Source of the DNA: a bacterium
Lineage (GTDB): Bacteria; Verrucomicrobiota; Verrucomicrobiia; Limisphaerales; J093
Length of the DNA stretch: 64,000 nucleotides
Assembly (NCBI GenBank): GCA_021823625.1
Contig: JAKANS010000005.1
Location: 18,631-82,630 of the forward strand
Direction of reading: 5' to 3'
Shown: positions 47,332-56,008 of the stretch, piece after piece
Layout of the letters: every line of letters begins with the position of its first letter
Position numbering within the stretch: the first letter of the stretch is position 1
Notes under the pieces: generated by a model
What the model was told of the DNA's origin: nothing
Databases searched by the model: none
The model's input: the letters and a program-made list of their open reading frames with translations, nothing else
Program-made: the position numbers and the translations under genes

Positions 47332-49287
47332 ATGAATCGCGCCTTGTTCGAACCCGCCTTGCCGGACGTTTATGCCGTGCGCACGCGAGCCGCGGGCCCC
47401 GCCGGCACCCTGCCGTTGACCGAGGAAATGCTCCGCGAGCGGCCGAGCGGCGACCTCTTCGGTTGGACCCAAAACGCCGGCATGGGCTGGGCACCCGCGG
47501 AGCTGGGACGCAAACAATTCCTCATCCTCTCCACGCAAGGCGGCCGGCGCGAAACCGATGGCCGGCCGATCGCGCTGGGTTACCACACCGGGCACTGGGA
47601 AATCGGCCTGCTGGTGGAAGCGGCGGCGCGCGAGTTCAAGCGGCTGGGCGCGATTCCGTTTGCCGGCTTCGTGTCCGATCCGTGCGACGGCCGGACGCAA
47701 GGCACCGCCGGCATGTTCGACAGCCTGCCGTACCGGAACGATGCCGCCATTGTGTTCCGCCGGCTGATCCGGTCGCTGCCCACGCGGGCCGGCGTGCTGG
47801 GCGTGGCCACGTGCGACAAAGGTCTGCCCGCAATGATGATGGCGCTGGCGGGGATGCGCGACTTGCCCAGCGTGCTCGTGCCGGGAGGCGTGACGTTGCC
47901 GGCCGAAAACGCCGAGGACGCGGGCAAGGTCCAGACGCTTGGAGCGCGCTTCACTCACGGCATGATTTCGCTGGCGGAAGCGGCCGAACTGGGCTGCCGC
48001 GCGTGCGGTTCGCCAGGCGGCGGATGCCAGTTCCTCGGCACGGCGGCCACGTCGCAGGTCGTCGGCGAAGCGCTTTGCTTGTCGCTCCCGCACAGTGCCC
48101 TGGCCCCTTCGGGCCAGCCGGTGTGGACCGATCTGGCGGTACGTTCGGCGCAGGCGCTGGTGGCCTTGGAGAGCCGGGGTCTGAAGTTGGCGGACATTCT
48201 CACGCCGGCCAGCATCCGCAATGCGATGGCCGTCCACGCGGCTTTCGGCGGCTCGACAAACCTGCTGCTGCACATCCCCGCGATTGCCCATGCCGCGAAG
48301 TTGCCGCGACCGACGGTCGAAGATTGGATTGCCATCAACCGCCGGGTGCCGCGCTTGGTGGACGTGCTGCCAAACGGCCCGGTTTACCACCCGACGATTC
48401 GCGCGTTTCTGGCCGGGGGCGTGCCGGAGGTCATGCTCCACTTGCGGCGACTTGGCCGGCTCGAAACCGGCGTGCTGACGGCCGCCGGGGTCACCTTGGG
48501 CGAGGTGCTGGACGCGTGGGAGGAATCCGAGCGCCGGTCGCGCTTTCGCCAACTGCTCCGCGACGCGGACGGTGTGGACCCGGACGACGTCATCCTGTCG
48601 CCGGAACGCGCCCAGGAACGCGGTTTGACCAGCACGGTCACCTTTCCGCGCGGCAACCTTGCGCCCGAAGGCGCGGTCATCAAGAGCACCGCCATCGACC
48701 CGGCGGTGGTGGACGCGGATGGCGTGTTCCGGCACGAAGGCCCGGCCAAAGTCTTCACCTCCGAGAAAGCCGCGATGCAGGCACTCAAGGCCGGCGGCAT
48801 TCAAGCCGGCGAGGTCATGGTCCTGGCGGGCATCGGACCGCTCGGCACGGGCATGGAAGAGACGGCGCAGATCACGATCGCGTTGAAACATCTGCCTTTC
48901 GGCAATCGCGTGACGCTCGTCACCGACGGTCGGTTCTCCGGCGTTTCGACCGGCGCGTGCATCGGCCACGTGGGACCGGAGGCGCTGGCGGGCGGGCCGA
49001 TCGGCAAGCTGCGCGATGGCGACCGGATTCGCGTGGTCATCGACCGGAACCGGCTCGAAGGCACCGTGGATTTCGTGGGCGAAGGTGAGCGCTGTTGCTC
49101 ACCCGAGGAAGGCGCAGCGGTGCTGGCGGCGCGTTCGCCGCATCCCGGTCTGGCACCGGCGCCGGAACTGCCGGCCGACACGCGGCTGTGGGCGGCGTTG
49201 CAGCAGTTGGGCGGCGGCACTTGGGGCGGCTGCGTGTATGACACGGAAGCAGTGACGGCCGCGCTTTCCACGCTTGCCGGCGTCTGA
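47332..49287 (+). CDS. yjhG: YjhG/YagF-family D-xylonate dehydratase (IlvD/Edd superfamily)
   Basis: Dehydrates D-xylonate to 2-dehydro-3-deoxy-D-pentonate in non-phosphorylative pentose breakdown. 651 residues from ATG at 47332, against 655 in E. coli YjhG, and collinear with it: [155 protein letters not shown]. The cluster-ligand Cys residues in DPCDG, TCDKG and the C..C...GGGC segment are present. No aldolase or xylose dehydrogenase gene is adjacent, so the pathway context is missing here. The upstream part of the open frame is non-coding repeat. Confidence 0.92.
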   Translation: MNRALFEPALPDVYAVRTRAAGPAGTLPLTEEMLRERPSGDLFGWTQNAGMGWAPAELGRKQFLILSTQGGRRETDGRPIALGYHTGHWEIGLLVEAAAREFKRLGAIPFAGFVSDPCDGRTQGTAGMFDSLPYRNDAAIVFRRLIRSLPTRAGVLGVATCDKGLPAMMMALAGMRDLPSVLVPGGVTLPAENAEDAGKVQTLGARFTHGMISLAEAAELGCRACGSPGGGCQFLGTAATSQVVGEALCLSLPHSALAPSGQPVWTDLAVRSAQALVALESRGLKLADILTPASIRNAMAVHAAFGGSTNLLLHIPAIAHAAKLPRPTVEDWIAINRRVPRLVDVLPNGPVYHPTIRAFLAGGVPEVMLHLRRLGRLETGVLTAAGVTLGEVLDAWEESERRSRFRQLLRDADGVDPDDVILSPERAQERGLTSTVTFPRGNLAPEGAVIKSTAIDPAVVDADGVFRHEGPAKVFTSEKAAMQALKAGGIQAGEVMVLAGIGPLGTGMEETAQITIALKHLPFGNRVTLVTDGRFSGVSTGACIGHVGPEALAGGPIGKLRDGDRIRVVIDRNRLEGTVDFVGEGERCCSPEEGAAVLAARSPHPGLAPAPELPADTRLWAALQQLGGGTWGGCVYDTEAVTAALSTLAGV

Positions 49288-49330
49288 CTCGCGAACGGTT
49301 GCCGAGCGGAGGGCGACCCGCGAAGAGGGC

Positions 49331-51841
49331 TTACCTCACGCAACGGTAAAAACGAAGCTCGCCGGTTGTGTGCGTCTCGTAAGGGCTGGTGGCACCGACG
49401 ACTTCATGCCAGGGGCCGGTCGCGTAATCCGCTTCGAGCAACCGGCCGCCGCCTTCCCAGTGGATGGTCACCTCGCCGGTTTCGCGCGCAATGACTACCC
49501 GGTACACCGGCTCGGGCGGTCCGACCTTGATGCGGGCGAGTCCGAGCCGCGTTTCGCCGGCGAACCGCGTGAAAGTCCCGCCCACGACCAGGCGGTCGGG
49601 GGCGACGGGGCAGACCACCGACACGGTGTTGTCCGCGCCGGATGGCCAGTTGGCAGCCGGGCCGGAACTGCCGTCGGTAGCCAGCACTTGAAAATTCCCG
49701 ACCGGCTCATGGGCGAAGCTGAAGAACTCGCCCCCGATGGCGATTGCGCCGCCTGGCAAATTGGCGAGGCTGCGCACCGCGGGCTCCTCCGTACCGGCCA
49801 AGTTGTCACCCGGCATGAACGTGGGATCGAGTGAGCCATCCGCCAGCAGCCGCAACACTCCGGGTAGCGACTGGCCCGCGACCCGGGTGAACGATCCGCC
49901 GACGTATAACTTCGAGTCCGGCCTCAGCACCACGCTGGTCACCACCGGGGGCGGTCCGGACAGTCCGAGGTTCGCGGCGAAGTCGGGGTCCAGCGAGCCG
50001 TCGGCATTCAAGCGTGCGAGGTTTTGGCGCGGTTCGCCGTCCACTTGATCGAAGTAGCCGCCGGCGACGATGCGGCCGTCCGGCTCCACGGCGAGCGCGC
50101 GGATGGCCGGCTGGTCCAGCGGCATCTCGAACCGCGCGTCGAAACCCAGGTCCACCTCGCCGTTGGTGGAGACGCGCACCAGGCAAAACCGGCGCGTGCC
50201 GCTGACGACCGCGAATTCGCCCCCCGCCAGGACCGAGCCGTCCGGCAAGAGCGCCAGCGCATGAACCGGGGCGTCCGGTTGCGCATCGCCGAACGTGGCG
50301 TCGATCGAGCCGTCCAAGTTCAAACGAGCCAGATTGCTGCGCGTGGTCACGCCCACGCGGTCGAACGCACCGCCGATGACCGGTTTGCCATCCGGTTGCA
50401 CGACGATCGCGTCGATGGTCGCGCCGTTGGTCAGGCCGGCGTCAAAACCGGGAGCGAGCCCGCCGTCGGGGGCGAGTTGGACCAGGCCGTTGTGCCACTC
50501 GCCGTTGACGCGATCGAAGTCGCCGCCCACGAGTAATTGGCCTCCGGGCAGAGCCGCGGCGGCGCGCACTTCGCCGGCAAACTCGAGAAACGAGTTCGTC
50601 GTGGAAAACGTGGGATCCACGCTGCCGTCGGCCAGGAACCGCGCCAGGCAATGCCGCGGAGTGCCGCTGGCCTGCGCGAACTGGCCGACCGCGATCAGTT
50701 TGCCGTCCGGTTGCACAGCCAACATGTTGCCGATCGCACTGTCGGCCGGCTCAAGACCCGGCCCCGGATCGAACCCGGCATTCACGGCGCCATTCGTGCC
50801 CAAGACCGCGAGGCCGTTGCGCTGAGTCTCGCTCACCGCGTCGAAGCTGCCGGTGATCGCCACTTCCCCGCCGGGCAAGATTACCAGGTCATGCACGGCG
50901 GTTTCGTTGCCCTCGATGCCTGCGCCGGGGTCGAAGCCAGCGTCCAGGCGGCCATCGGCTTGGAGGCGGGCGATGCCGGGGCGCAGTTCCGCGTCCACCG
51001 TGTCGAACGCGCCGGTCATCACGATCTCCCGATCGGGCTGCAGCGCCATCGCATACACCGCGGCTGGGTTCTGCCCCGCCGACAGCGTGCCCATGAACGT
51101 CAGGTCCACCGCCCCGTTTGGCTCCACCCGGGCGATTCCAGTGCTGGCCACGTCACCCACATGATTGAAAGCGCCAGCCACCAACAACCGACCATCGTCC
51201 TGTACCGCCAGGTCATAGGCGGTCCCGCCGTTGAGGCCCGCTCCGGGATCGAACGTCTCGTCCAAAGCGCCGTCGGCGGAAAGGCGGGCGAGGCCGTTGC
51301 GTGGCTCGCCGTTAACGTGATCGAAATTCCCGCCAATCACGATTTGCCCGTCCGGTTGGAGCACCATTGCGCCGATGAACCAGCCGTCCGGCCCGCTGAT
51401 TTGAGGCTGGAAGCCCGCGTCGAGCGTGCCATCCGGGTGAAGCCGAGCCAACGAAGTGCGCAGTTGGCCAGCCACAGCGCCAAACTGGCCGGCCGCCACG
51501 ACATCGCCAGTCTCCGGTTGAACTGCGAGCCGGAAAACCAGTCCCGTCACGCCTTCGCCGGCGTCGAAACCAGGATCCAGCGAACCATCGGTCTGGAGCC
51601 GCGCGAGGCTCCGCCGCGGCACCCCATTAATCAGCGCAAAATCGCCGGCCACCAAGACTTTGCCATCCGGCTGAAGCGCGACGGCGAAGAGCACGGCGTT
51701 GCGAGTGCTGGTGATCGCCGGCCGGAAGTCCTTGTCCAGCAGCAAACCGTCGCCCGCGGCGAACTGGCTGAGCGCCAGCGCCGTTACGCCGCAGACGAGG
51801 GAATTGCGGACCCATCGAGGCCTCTGCTTCATCGTTAACAT
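49331..51841 (-). CDS. Secreted delta-60 repeat beta-propeller protein
   Basis: 836 residues; signal peptide NSLVCGVTALALSQFAAG. Around 13 delta-60 repeats of about 50-58 residues (TIGR02608), each LQPDGK(V/L)(L/I)(V/I)GG.F..V.G..R..LARL..DGSLD..F: for example VALQPDGKVLVAGDFALING, LQPDGQIVIGGNFDHVNGEP, LPGGEVAITGSFDAVSE. A C-terminal 60-residue module (YRVVIARETGEVTIHWEGGGRLLEADYATGPWHEV...RFYRCVR) is the phylum-typical tail. An internal ATG at 51832 is an alternative start. Large surface or extracellular protein; function unknown. It is convergent with the dehydratase gene, 43 bases apart. Confidence 0.9.
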   Translation of the reverse strand: MLTMKQRPRWVRNSLVCGVTALALSQFAAGDGLLLDKDFRPAITSTRNAVLFAVALQPDGKVLVAGDFALINGVPRRSLARLQTDGSLDPGFDAGEGVTGLVFRLAVQPETGDVVAAGQFGAVAGQLRTSLARLHPDGTLDAGFQPQISGPDGWFIGAMVLQPDGQIVIGGNFDHVNGEPRNGLARLSADGALDETFDPGAGLNGGTAYDLAVQDDGRLLVAGAFNHVGDVASTGIARVEPNGAVDLTFMGTLSAGQNPAAVYAMALQPDREIVMTGAFDTVDAELRPGIARLQADGRLDAGFDPGAGIEGNETAVHDLVILPGGEVAITGSFDAVSETQRNGLAVLGTNGAVNAGFDPGPGLEPADSAIGNMLAVQPDGKLIAVGQFAQASGTPRHCLARFLADGSVDPTFSTTNSFLEFAGEVRAAAALPGGQLLVGGDFDRVNGEWHNGLVQLAPDGGLAPGFDAGLTNGATIDAIVVQPDGKPVIGGAFDRVGVTTRSNLARLNLDGSIDATFGDAQPDAPVHALALLPDGSVLAGGEFAVVSGTRRFCLVRVSTNGEVDLGFDARFEMPLDQPAIRALAVEPDGRIVAGGYFDQVDGEPRQNLARLNADGSLDPDFAANLGLSGPPPVVTSVVLRPDSKLYVGGSFTRVAGQSLPGVLRLLADGSLDPTFMPGDNLAGTEEPAVRSLANLPGGAIAIGGEFFSFAHEPVGNFQVLATDGSSGPAANWPSGADNTVSVVCPVAPDRLVVGGTFTRFAGETRLGLARIKVGPPEPVYRVVIARETGEVTIHWEGGGRLLEADYATGPWHEVVGATSPYETHTTGELRFYRCVR

Positions 51842-52007
51842 CCAGACTCTCGGAATTTAGCAGGAAGCCGGCCAACTGCGCTTCTCTTATCGCCCCCGCG
51901 CTTACCCAGCAAACACATTCCCAACGGGTTTGGCCAACGCGATGCCGAGCGCATTTTGTCCTGATTCGTGCTTGACGGGTGAACCGGGACAGAAAGGCTT
52001 GCGCGCC

Positions 52008-53348
52008 ATGCACCGACCCGCAAAAACCCCACCCCGCCATGCACCCGCCCAATTGGCGTTGGTGGCGCTTCTGTTCACCTGTTTCGGAGGCCGCCTGCTC
52101 GGCAACGCGCTGGAGGATTACGTCAACGCCCCCGACCCGAGCTTCAATTGGAAGCGCTGCGAACAAAAGCCCATCAAGAACTGGGGCACGTTGACGCACC
52201 TCGAATTGGTTTCGCAGACCTGGCGGCACCAGTTCTGGAGCCATCACCTGATGGTCATCCGGCCCAACGAAGTTCGGAACCCCGACATCGCCCTGGTGTT
52301 CGTGACCGGCGGCAGCTACAACGCGCCCGACGAAAAGGACCTGGGGATGTTCCAAGGTTGGGCCGACCGCGCTGGGGCCGTCGTGGCGGTCCTGAACAAG
52401 GTGCCGAATCAGCCGCTTTACGACGGTCGCCGCGAGGACGCGCTGATCGCCTACACGTTCGACCAGTTTATGAAGACCGCCGACCCCACCTGGCCGCTGT
52501 TGTTCCCAATGGTCAAGAGCGCCGTGCGGGCGATGGACACGCTCGAGCAGTTCGCGACCGCGGAGTGGGGCCAGCGGATCAGCCGGTTCGTGGTTTCGGG
52601 GGCCTCGAAGCGCGGTTGGACCACCTGGCTCACCGGCGCGGTGGACCGGCGCGTGGTGGCCATCGCGCCGATGGTCATCGACATGCTGAACATGAAGGTG
52701 CAACTCAAGTGGTCGGAGAAGATGTACGGCCAGCCGAGCGAGGAAATCAGCGATTACACCCGGCTGAACCTGCACCTCGAGATGGACGAGCCGCGCATGG
52801 TGGAACTGCGGAGTTATGTGGACCCGTATTCGTATCGCGCCCGGTACACCATGCCCAAGCTGATCCTGCTGGGCACGAACGACCCGTACTGGACTGTCGA
52901 TGCCTTGCGCCATTATTGGGCCGACCTGCCGGAGCCGAAGCTGGTTTATCAAACGCCCAACGCCGGCCATGACCTCGACGGCGGCAAGCACGCCAGCGCC
53001 GCCGTGGCCGCGTTTTATCGAATGGTCGCCGATCGCCAGCCTCTGCCGGTCATGGCGTGGACGATCAGCAACGCGGCGGACGGCACGACGATCAAGGCGC
53101 GGGTTTCGCCGGCAGCCAGGCGGTTCACGCTCTGGACCGCGGAGTCCAAGGACCGCGATTTTCGCGACGACAAATGGTCGGCTAAAACCATCGAGGCAAC
53201 CGACGACGGCCAGGCGGCCTCCGCCCAAGTGCCCAAGCCCGCGACCGGCTACCGCGCGTTTATGATCGAAGCCACGCTCGTTTCGCCGACCGGCCAGGAA
53301 TACCAGCTCTCGACCGAGGCGCGGGTCACACCGGATGGTTTGCGCTGA
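52008..53348 (+). CDS. PhoPQ-activated pathogenicity-related (PqaA-type) alpha/beta hydrolase-like protein
   Basis: 446 residues from ATG at 52008 with signal peptide (LALVALLFTCFGGRLLG). PqaA family features: ALEDYVNAPDPSFNW start, WRHQFWSHHLMVIRPNEV, VFVTGGSYN, REDALIAYTFDQFMKTADPTWPLLFPMVKSAVRAMDT, the nucleophile segment SGASKRGWTTWLTGAVD, IAPMVIDMLNM, LLGTNDPYWTVDALRHYW (acid), and the His in TPNAGHDLDGG. The catalytic triad candidates are all present. Known relatives in Salmonella and Dictyostelium (AprA) are poorly defined biochemically. It ends next to a 17-bp repeat array. Confidence 0.88.
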   Translation: MHRPAKTPPRHAPAQLALVALLFTCFGGRLLGNALEDYVNAPDPSFNWKRCEQKPIKNWGTLTHLELVSQTWRHQFWSHHLMVIRPNEVRNPDIALVFVTGGSYNAPDEKDLGMFQGWADRAGAVVAVLNKVPNQPLYDGRREDALIAYTFDQFMKTADPTWPLLFPMVKSAVRAMDTLEQFATAEWGQRISRFVVSGASKRGWTTWLTGAVDRRVVAIAPMVIDMLNMKVQLKWSEKMYGQPSEEISDYTRLNLHLEMDEPRMVELRSYVDPYSYRARYTMPKLILLGTNDPYWTVDALRHYWADLPEPKLVYQTPNAGHDLDGGKHASAAVAAFYRMVADRQPLPVMAWTISNAADGTTIKARVSPAARRFTLWTAESKDRDFRDDKWSAKTIEATDDGQAASAQVPKPATGYRAFMIEATLVSPTGQEYQLSTEARVTPDGLR

Positions 53349-53385
53349 GACGGCCTTCGGCAACGCCAACGACCGGCGAGGGTGT

Positions 53386-53521
53386 TGCTCCTTCAGGGAG
53401 ACGGTTCCTTCAGGGAGACGGTTCCTTCAAGGAGACGGTTCCTTCAAGGAGACGGTTCCTTCAAGGAGACGGTTCCTTCAAGGAGACGGTTCCTTCAAGG
53501 AGACGGTTCCTTCAAGGAGAC
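53386..53521. repeat. Tandem array of a 17-bp palindromic unit
   Basis: Eight head-to-tail units of GGTTCCTTCAAGGAGAC; six are identical (53420-53521), one has a single change (53403-53419) and the first is degenerate (53386-53402). Each unit contains the palindrome TCCTT-C-AAGGA. The array occupies the whole gap between the convergent PqaA-like and sigma/HEAT genes, and its last unit supplies the stop codon of the latter. Period and lack of spacers exclude CRISPR. Confidence 0.9.
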
Positions 53522-55752
53522 GGTTTTGCGGCTTCCCGCCGGAAGCTTTCCGCCAGGGTGGGATCTTTCTCGATAACCGCCTTCACAAAGGCCCGATAAA
53601 TGTCCGGGTCGCGAGCGGCCAATTGCCTGGCGAGGTCGATCAACTCCGGCCGCGTGTACCAAGTGGAGAATTTGCGCTGTTCGAGCAGGAGAACTTGAAG
53701 TTCGGGGTTCTGCGAGGCCTTGGGTTTGGCGTCCAGCTCAGACTGGGCGACAACAACTCCGTTCATAACAGTCTCGGGTGATACGCGCTCGACCTTCACT
53801 GTGGGATCGATCTTGTGGATGGCCTGGACAATCTGATCGCGGTCGTCTTCGTTCTTCCCCCACAAAGCTTGTAGAAGGTTGGGCACCGCACTGGCGGCGG
53901 CCGGGCCAAGGTCGCCCAACCTCGAGGCGGAGGTCAGTGCCAGGCGCGGGTCCTGCAAGCCTTTGACCACATCTTCGACGGTGGCGCTGCCAGTTTCGAA
54001 CTTCTCGGTGAGTTGAGCCGATTGCGCATCCTGGCGCATGACCTGATCCAACTCCGGCATCTCCGCGCGCAGTTCTGGCTGAATACGGCCAACGGCCCGG
54101 AGGGCCTCTGAACGCAGGTTTTGGTCGGGCGTGGATTTGGCGTAATCCAACAGCGCCGGCACGAATGGCCTGGCGCGGTCGCCGACGGCCGCGAGGGTTT
54201 CCGAGGCGAGCAGGCAATCGATCTCGTCCTTACCCTTCAGACCGGCACCAATGGCTTCCATGATCCGCGGATCCTGACCGGCCGAAGTGCGAATCAAGGC
54301 ACAGGCGGCTCCAAAGCGCACTTTTGGATCGGCGTCATCCAGCAAACTTGTCAGGCCGGGAAGCCACGCTGTGGCAGCCTCCGGCTCTTTGGAATACACT
54401 TCTGCGATGGTCAGGGGGAGGAATCGCCGCATTGCCGGTGAATCTTGGCCCGGATCGGCGAGCATCGCCGTCAGCGCGGGTAGGTCCTTAGCCACCAACC
54501 CCAGGCGCTTGAGCGAAAACAACGCCGAAACCCCTTCGCCATTCTCATTCGCGAGGGCGGTCTTCCAGAGGAAATCCGTCAGTCCGGGGACATCCTTGCC
54601 CAACTCCGCCATGGCCCCGCGCGCGCGGTCACGAACCATGAACGCCGGATCATCCAACCGAAGGCCGGTGAGATCGCCGAGGGCGGCGGGATCGCGAACC
54701 GCCGCTTTCAACACCTCGAAGGCAGCGTCGCGGCGATTCCCGAACAGTCCGAGCGCGTCGATCACCTTCGGTTCGGGCCACAGGGTGCCGCTCTTGGGTA
54801 AGGGAACGAGCAGGGCCGCGCGCAATTCGCGCCGCGCATTCTCCAACTCGGCCTCGGAAAGCGGCGCCTTGGCGGGCACAAAGCTCAAGACTCGGGGAGT
54901 CGGCCCTTCGCTGGCGCCCCTGACACCCGGTTGATCGCCGCCAACGGCTACCGAGTTCGTGCTCGCAGCGTCCGACGGCGCGGAACGGTGGAGTCCGGTG
55001 GAAAACCAAGCCACAAGGATAAGCCCCGCAAACAGCAGGGAGACGGTTTTGAATTTCTTCATAACGATCAGCAGTTTGGCAACGGATGAGAGTGTCGGCC
55101 CCAGTCTTCCGGTCACCGTCGCGGCGGCGGCGATGCGGGCGACCAGATCCGAAGGCGCTGCCGACACCGCACGATCGAGCAGCAAAGCCCCCAGCGCGGC
55201 CGAAGAACACGCCACACCACGCTGGGTGAACCAGTCCCGCAATCGCTCCAGCGCGCGACCCACGCGCATCTTCGCCGCGGCTTCGGTGGTGCCCAGAACG
55301 GTGCCGACGTCACGCATCGGCTTCCGCAAAAAGAACCGTAACAAGATCGCGCGGCGGTCCTGTTCGCCGAGCTCCCGCAAGGCTTCGTCCAGGAGCGGCT
55401 CGATTTCCTCCCAGACCGAAGTGTTGGCATCGGGGTTGTTCATTTGGGCGGCCTCCAATTCCCGCCGCCGCCGCCGCTCCTCAGTGCGTCGAGCCTTGGC
55501 CGCCAGGTGGCACGCCGTGCGATAGAGCCAGCCGGCCAGAGACGGGTGCGCCATCAAGGTGACCGAGCGACGGGCGAGAAGCAGAAACACCGTTTGCGTG
55601 GTCTCCTCGGCCAACTGGCGGTCGGCTAACTGGCGCCGGACGGCAGAGTGCACGAGATCGACATAGCGCTTCGCCAACTCGGCAAAAGCCGCCTCTGAAC
55701 CATCGATCGCGTAGGCGCGAAGCAACTCAGCGTCCTGCATCTCAACCATCAT
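53512..55752 (-). CDS. ECF sigma factor fused to a transmembrane segment and HEAT-like domain
   Basis: 746 residues from ATG at 55752 (MMVEMQDAELLRAYAIDGSE), chosen because region 2 starts immediately. Sigma region 2 at about 8-80 (AFAELAKRYVDLVHSAVRRQLADRQLAEETTQTVFLLLARR), region 4 at about 120-175 (LRELGEQDRRAILLRFFLRKPMRDVGTVLGTTEAAAKMRVGRALERLRDW). A hydrophobic helix at about 236-252 (VSLLFAGLILVAWFSTG) is followed by an Ala/Ser linker and a 450-residue helical region with HEAT/ARM-like repeats (LTSLLDDADPKVRFGAACALIR, LLASETLAAVGDRARPFVPALLDYA, LQDPRLALTSASRLGDLGPAAASAVPNLL). Likely a membrane-anchored sigma factor whose C-terminal domain lies outside the cytoplasm. Regulation by proteolysis or conformational release is inference. 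Confidence 0.85.
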   Translation of the reverse strand: MMVEMQDAELLRAYAIDGSEAAFAELAKRYVDLVHSAVRRQLADRQLAEETTQTVFLLLARRSVTLMAHPSLAGWLYRTACHLAAKARRTEERRRRRELEAAQMNNPDANTSVWEEIEPLLDEALRELGEQDRRAILLRFFLRKPMRDVGTVLGTTEAAAKMRVGRALERLRDWFTQRGVACSSAALGALLLDRAVSAAPSDLVARIAAAATVTGRLGPTLSSVAKLLIVMKKFKTVSLLFAGLILVAWFSTGLHRSAPSDAASTNSVAVGGDQPGVRGASEGPTPRVLSFVPAKAPLSEAELENARRELRAALLVPLPKSGTLWPEPKVIDALGLFGNRRDAAFEVLKAAVRDPAALGDLTGLRLDDPAFMVRDRARGAMAELGKDVPGLTDFLWKTALANENGEGVSALFSLKRLGLVAKDLPALTAMLADPGQDSPAMRRFLPLTIAEVYSKEPEAATAWLPGLTSLLDDADPKVRFGAACALIRTSAGQDPRIMEAIGAGLKGKDEIDCLLASETLAAVGDRARPFVPALLDYAKSTPDQNLRSEALRAVGRIQPELRAEMPELDQVMRQDAQSAQLTEKFETGSATVEDVVKGLQDPRLALTSASRLGDLGPAAASAVPNLLQALWGKNEDDRDQIVQAIHKIDPTVKVERVSPETVMNGVVVAQSELDAKPKASQNPELQVLLLEQRKFSTWYTRPELIDLARQLAARDPDIYRAFVKAVIEKDPTLAESFRREAAKPSP

Positions 55753-56008
55753 ATCCCCGTCCGGTCCGAAAAGTAACAACGGCAACCCGCACTTCCCCGT
55801 CGCTTGGAAGAGATTCAGAGGGGGGGCGACAAGGTTTGCCAGCCAGTTGCATTCGCCCGCCGTCACATCCAACCGCCGTGCACGCGCAGCGTTTTCTGTC
55901 CACCAGTGAATACTCGGCGTTCCAGTGCCAGGATGGCGACCGCACCCAGGTACAGCGTCCGATCTGACCGGGCATGACGCCACTACCCGCTTCTGTTACG
56001 TTGCGTCC

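Noticed and set aside
51627..53369. 580-codon minus-strand frame over the PqaA-like gene
   Set aside because: Antisense shadow; the plus-strand frame has a signal peptide and all PqaA motifs.
53386..53521. CRISPR array
   Set aside because: Units are directly adjacent with no spacers, and 17 bp is too short for a CRISPR repeat.
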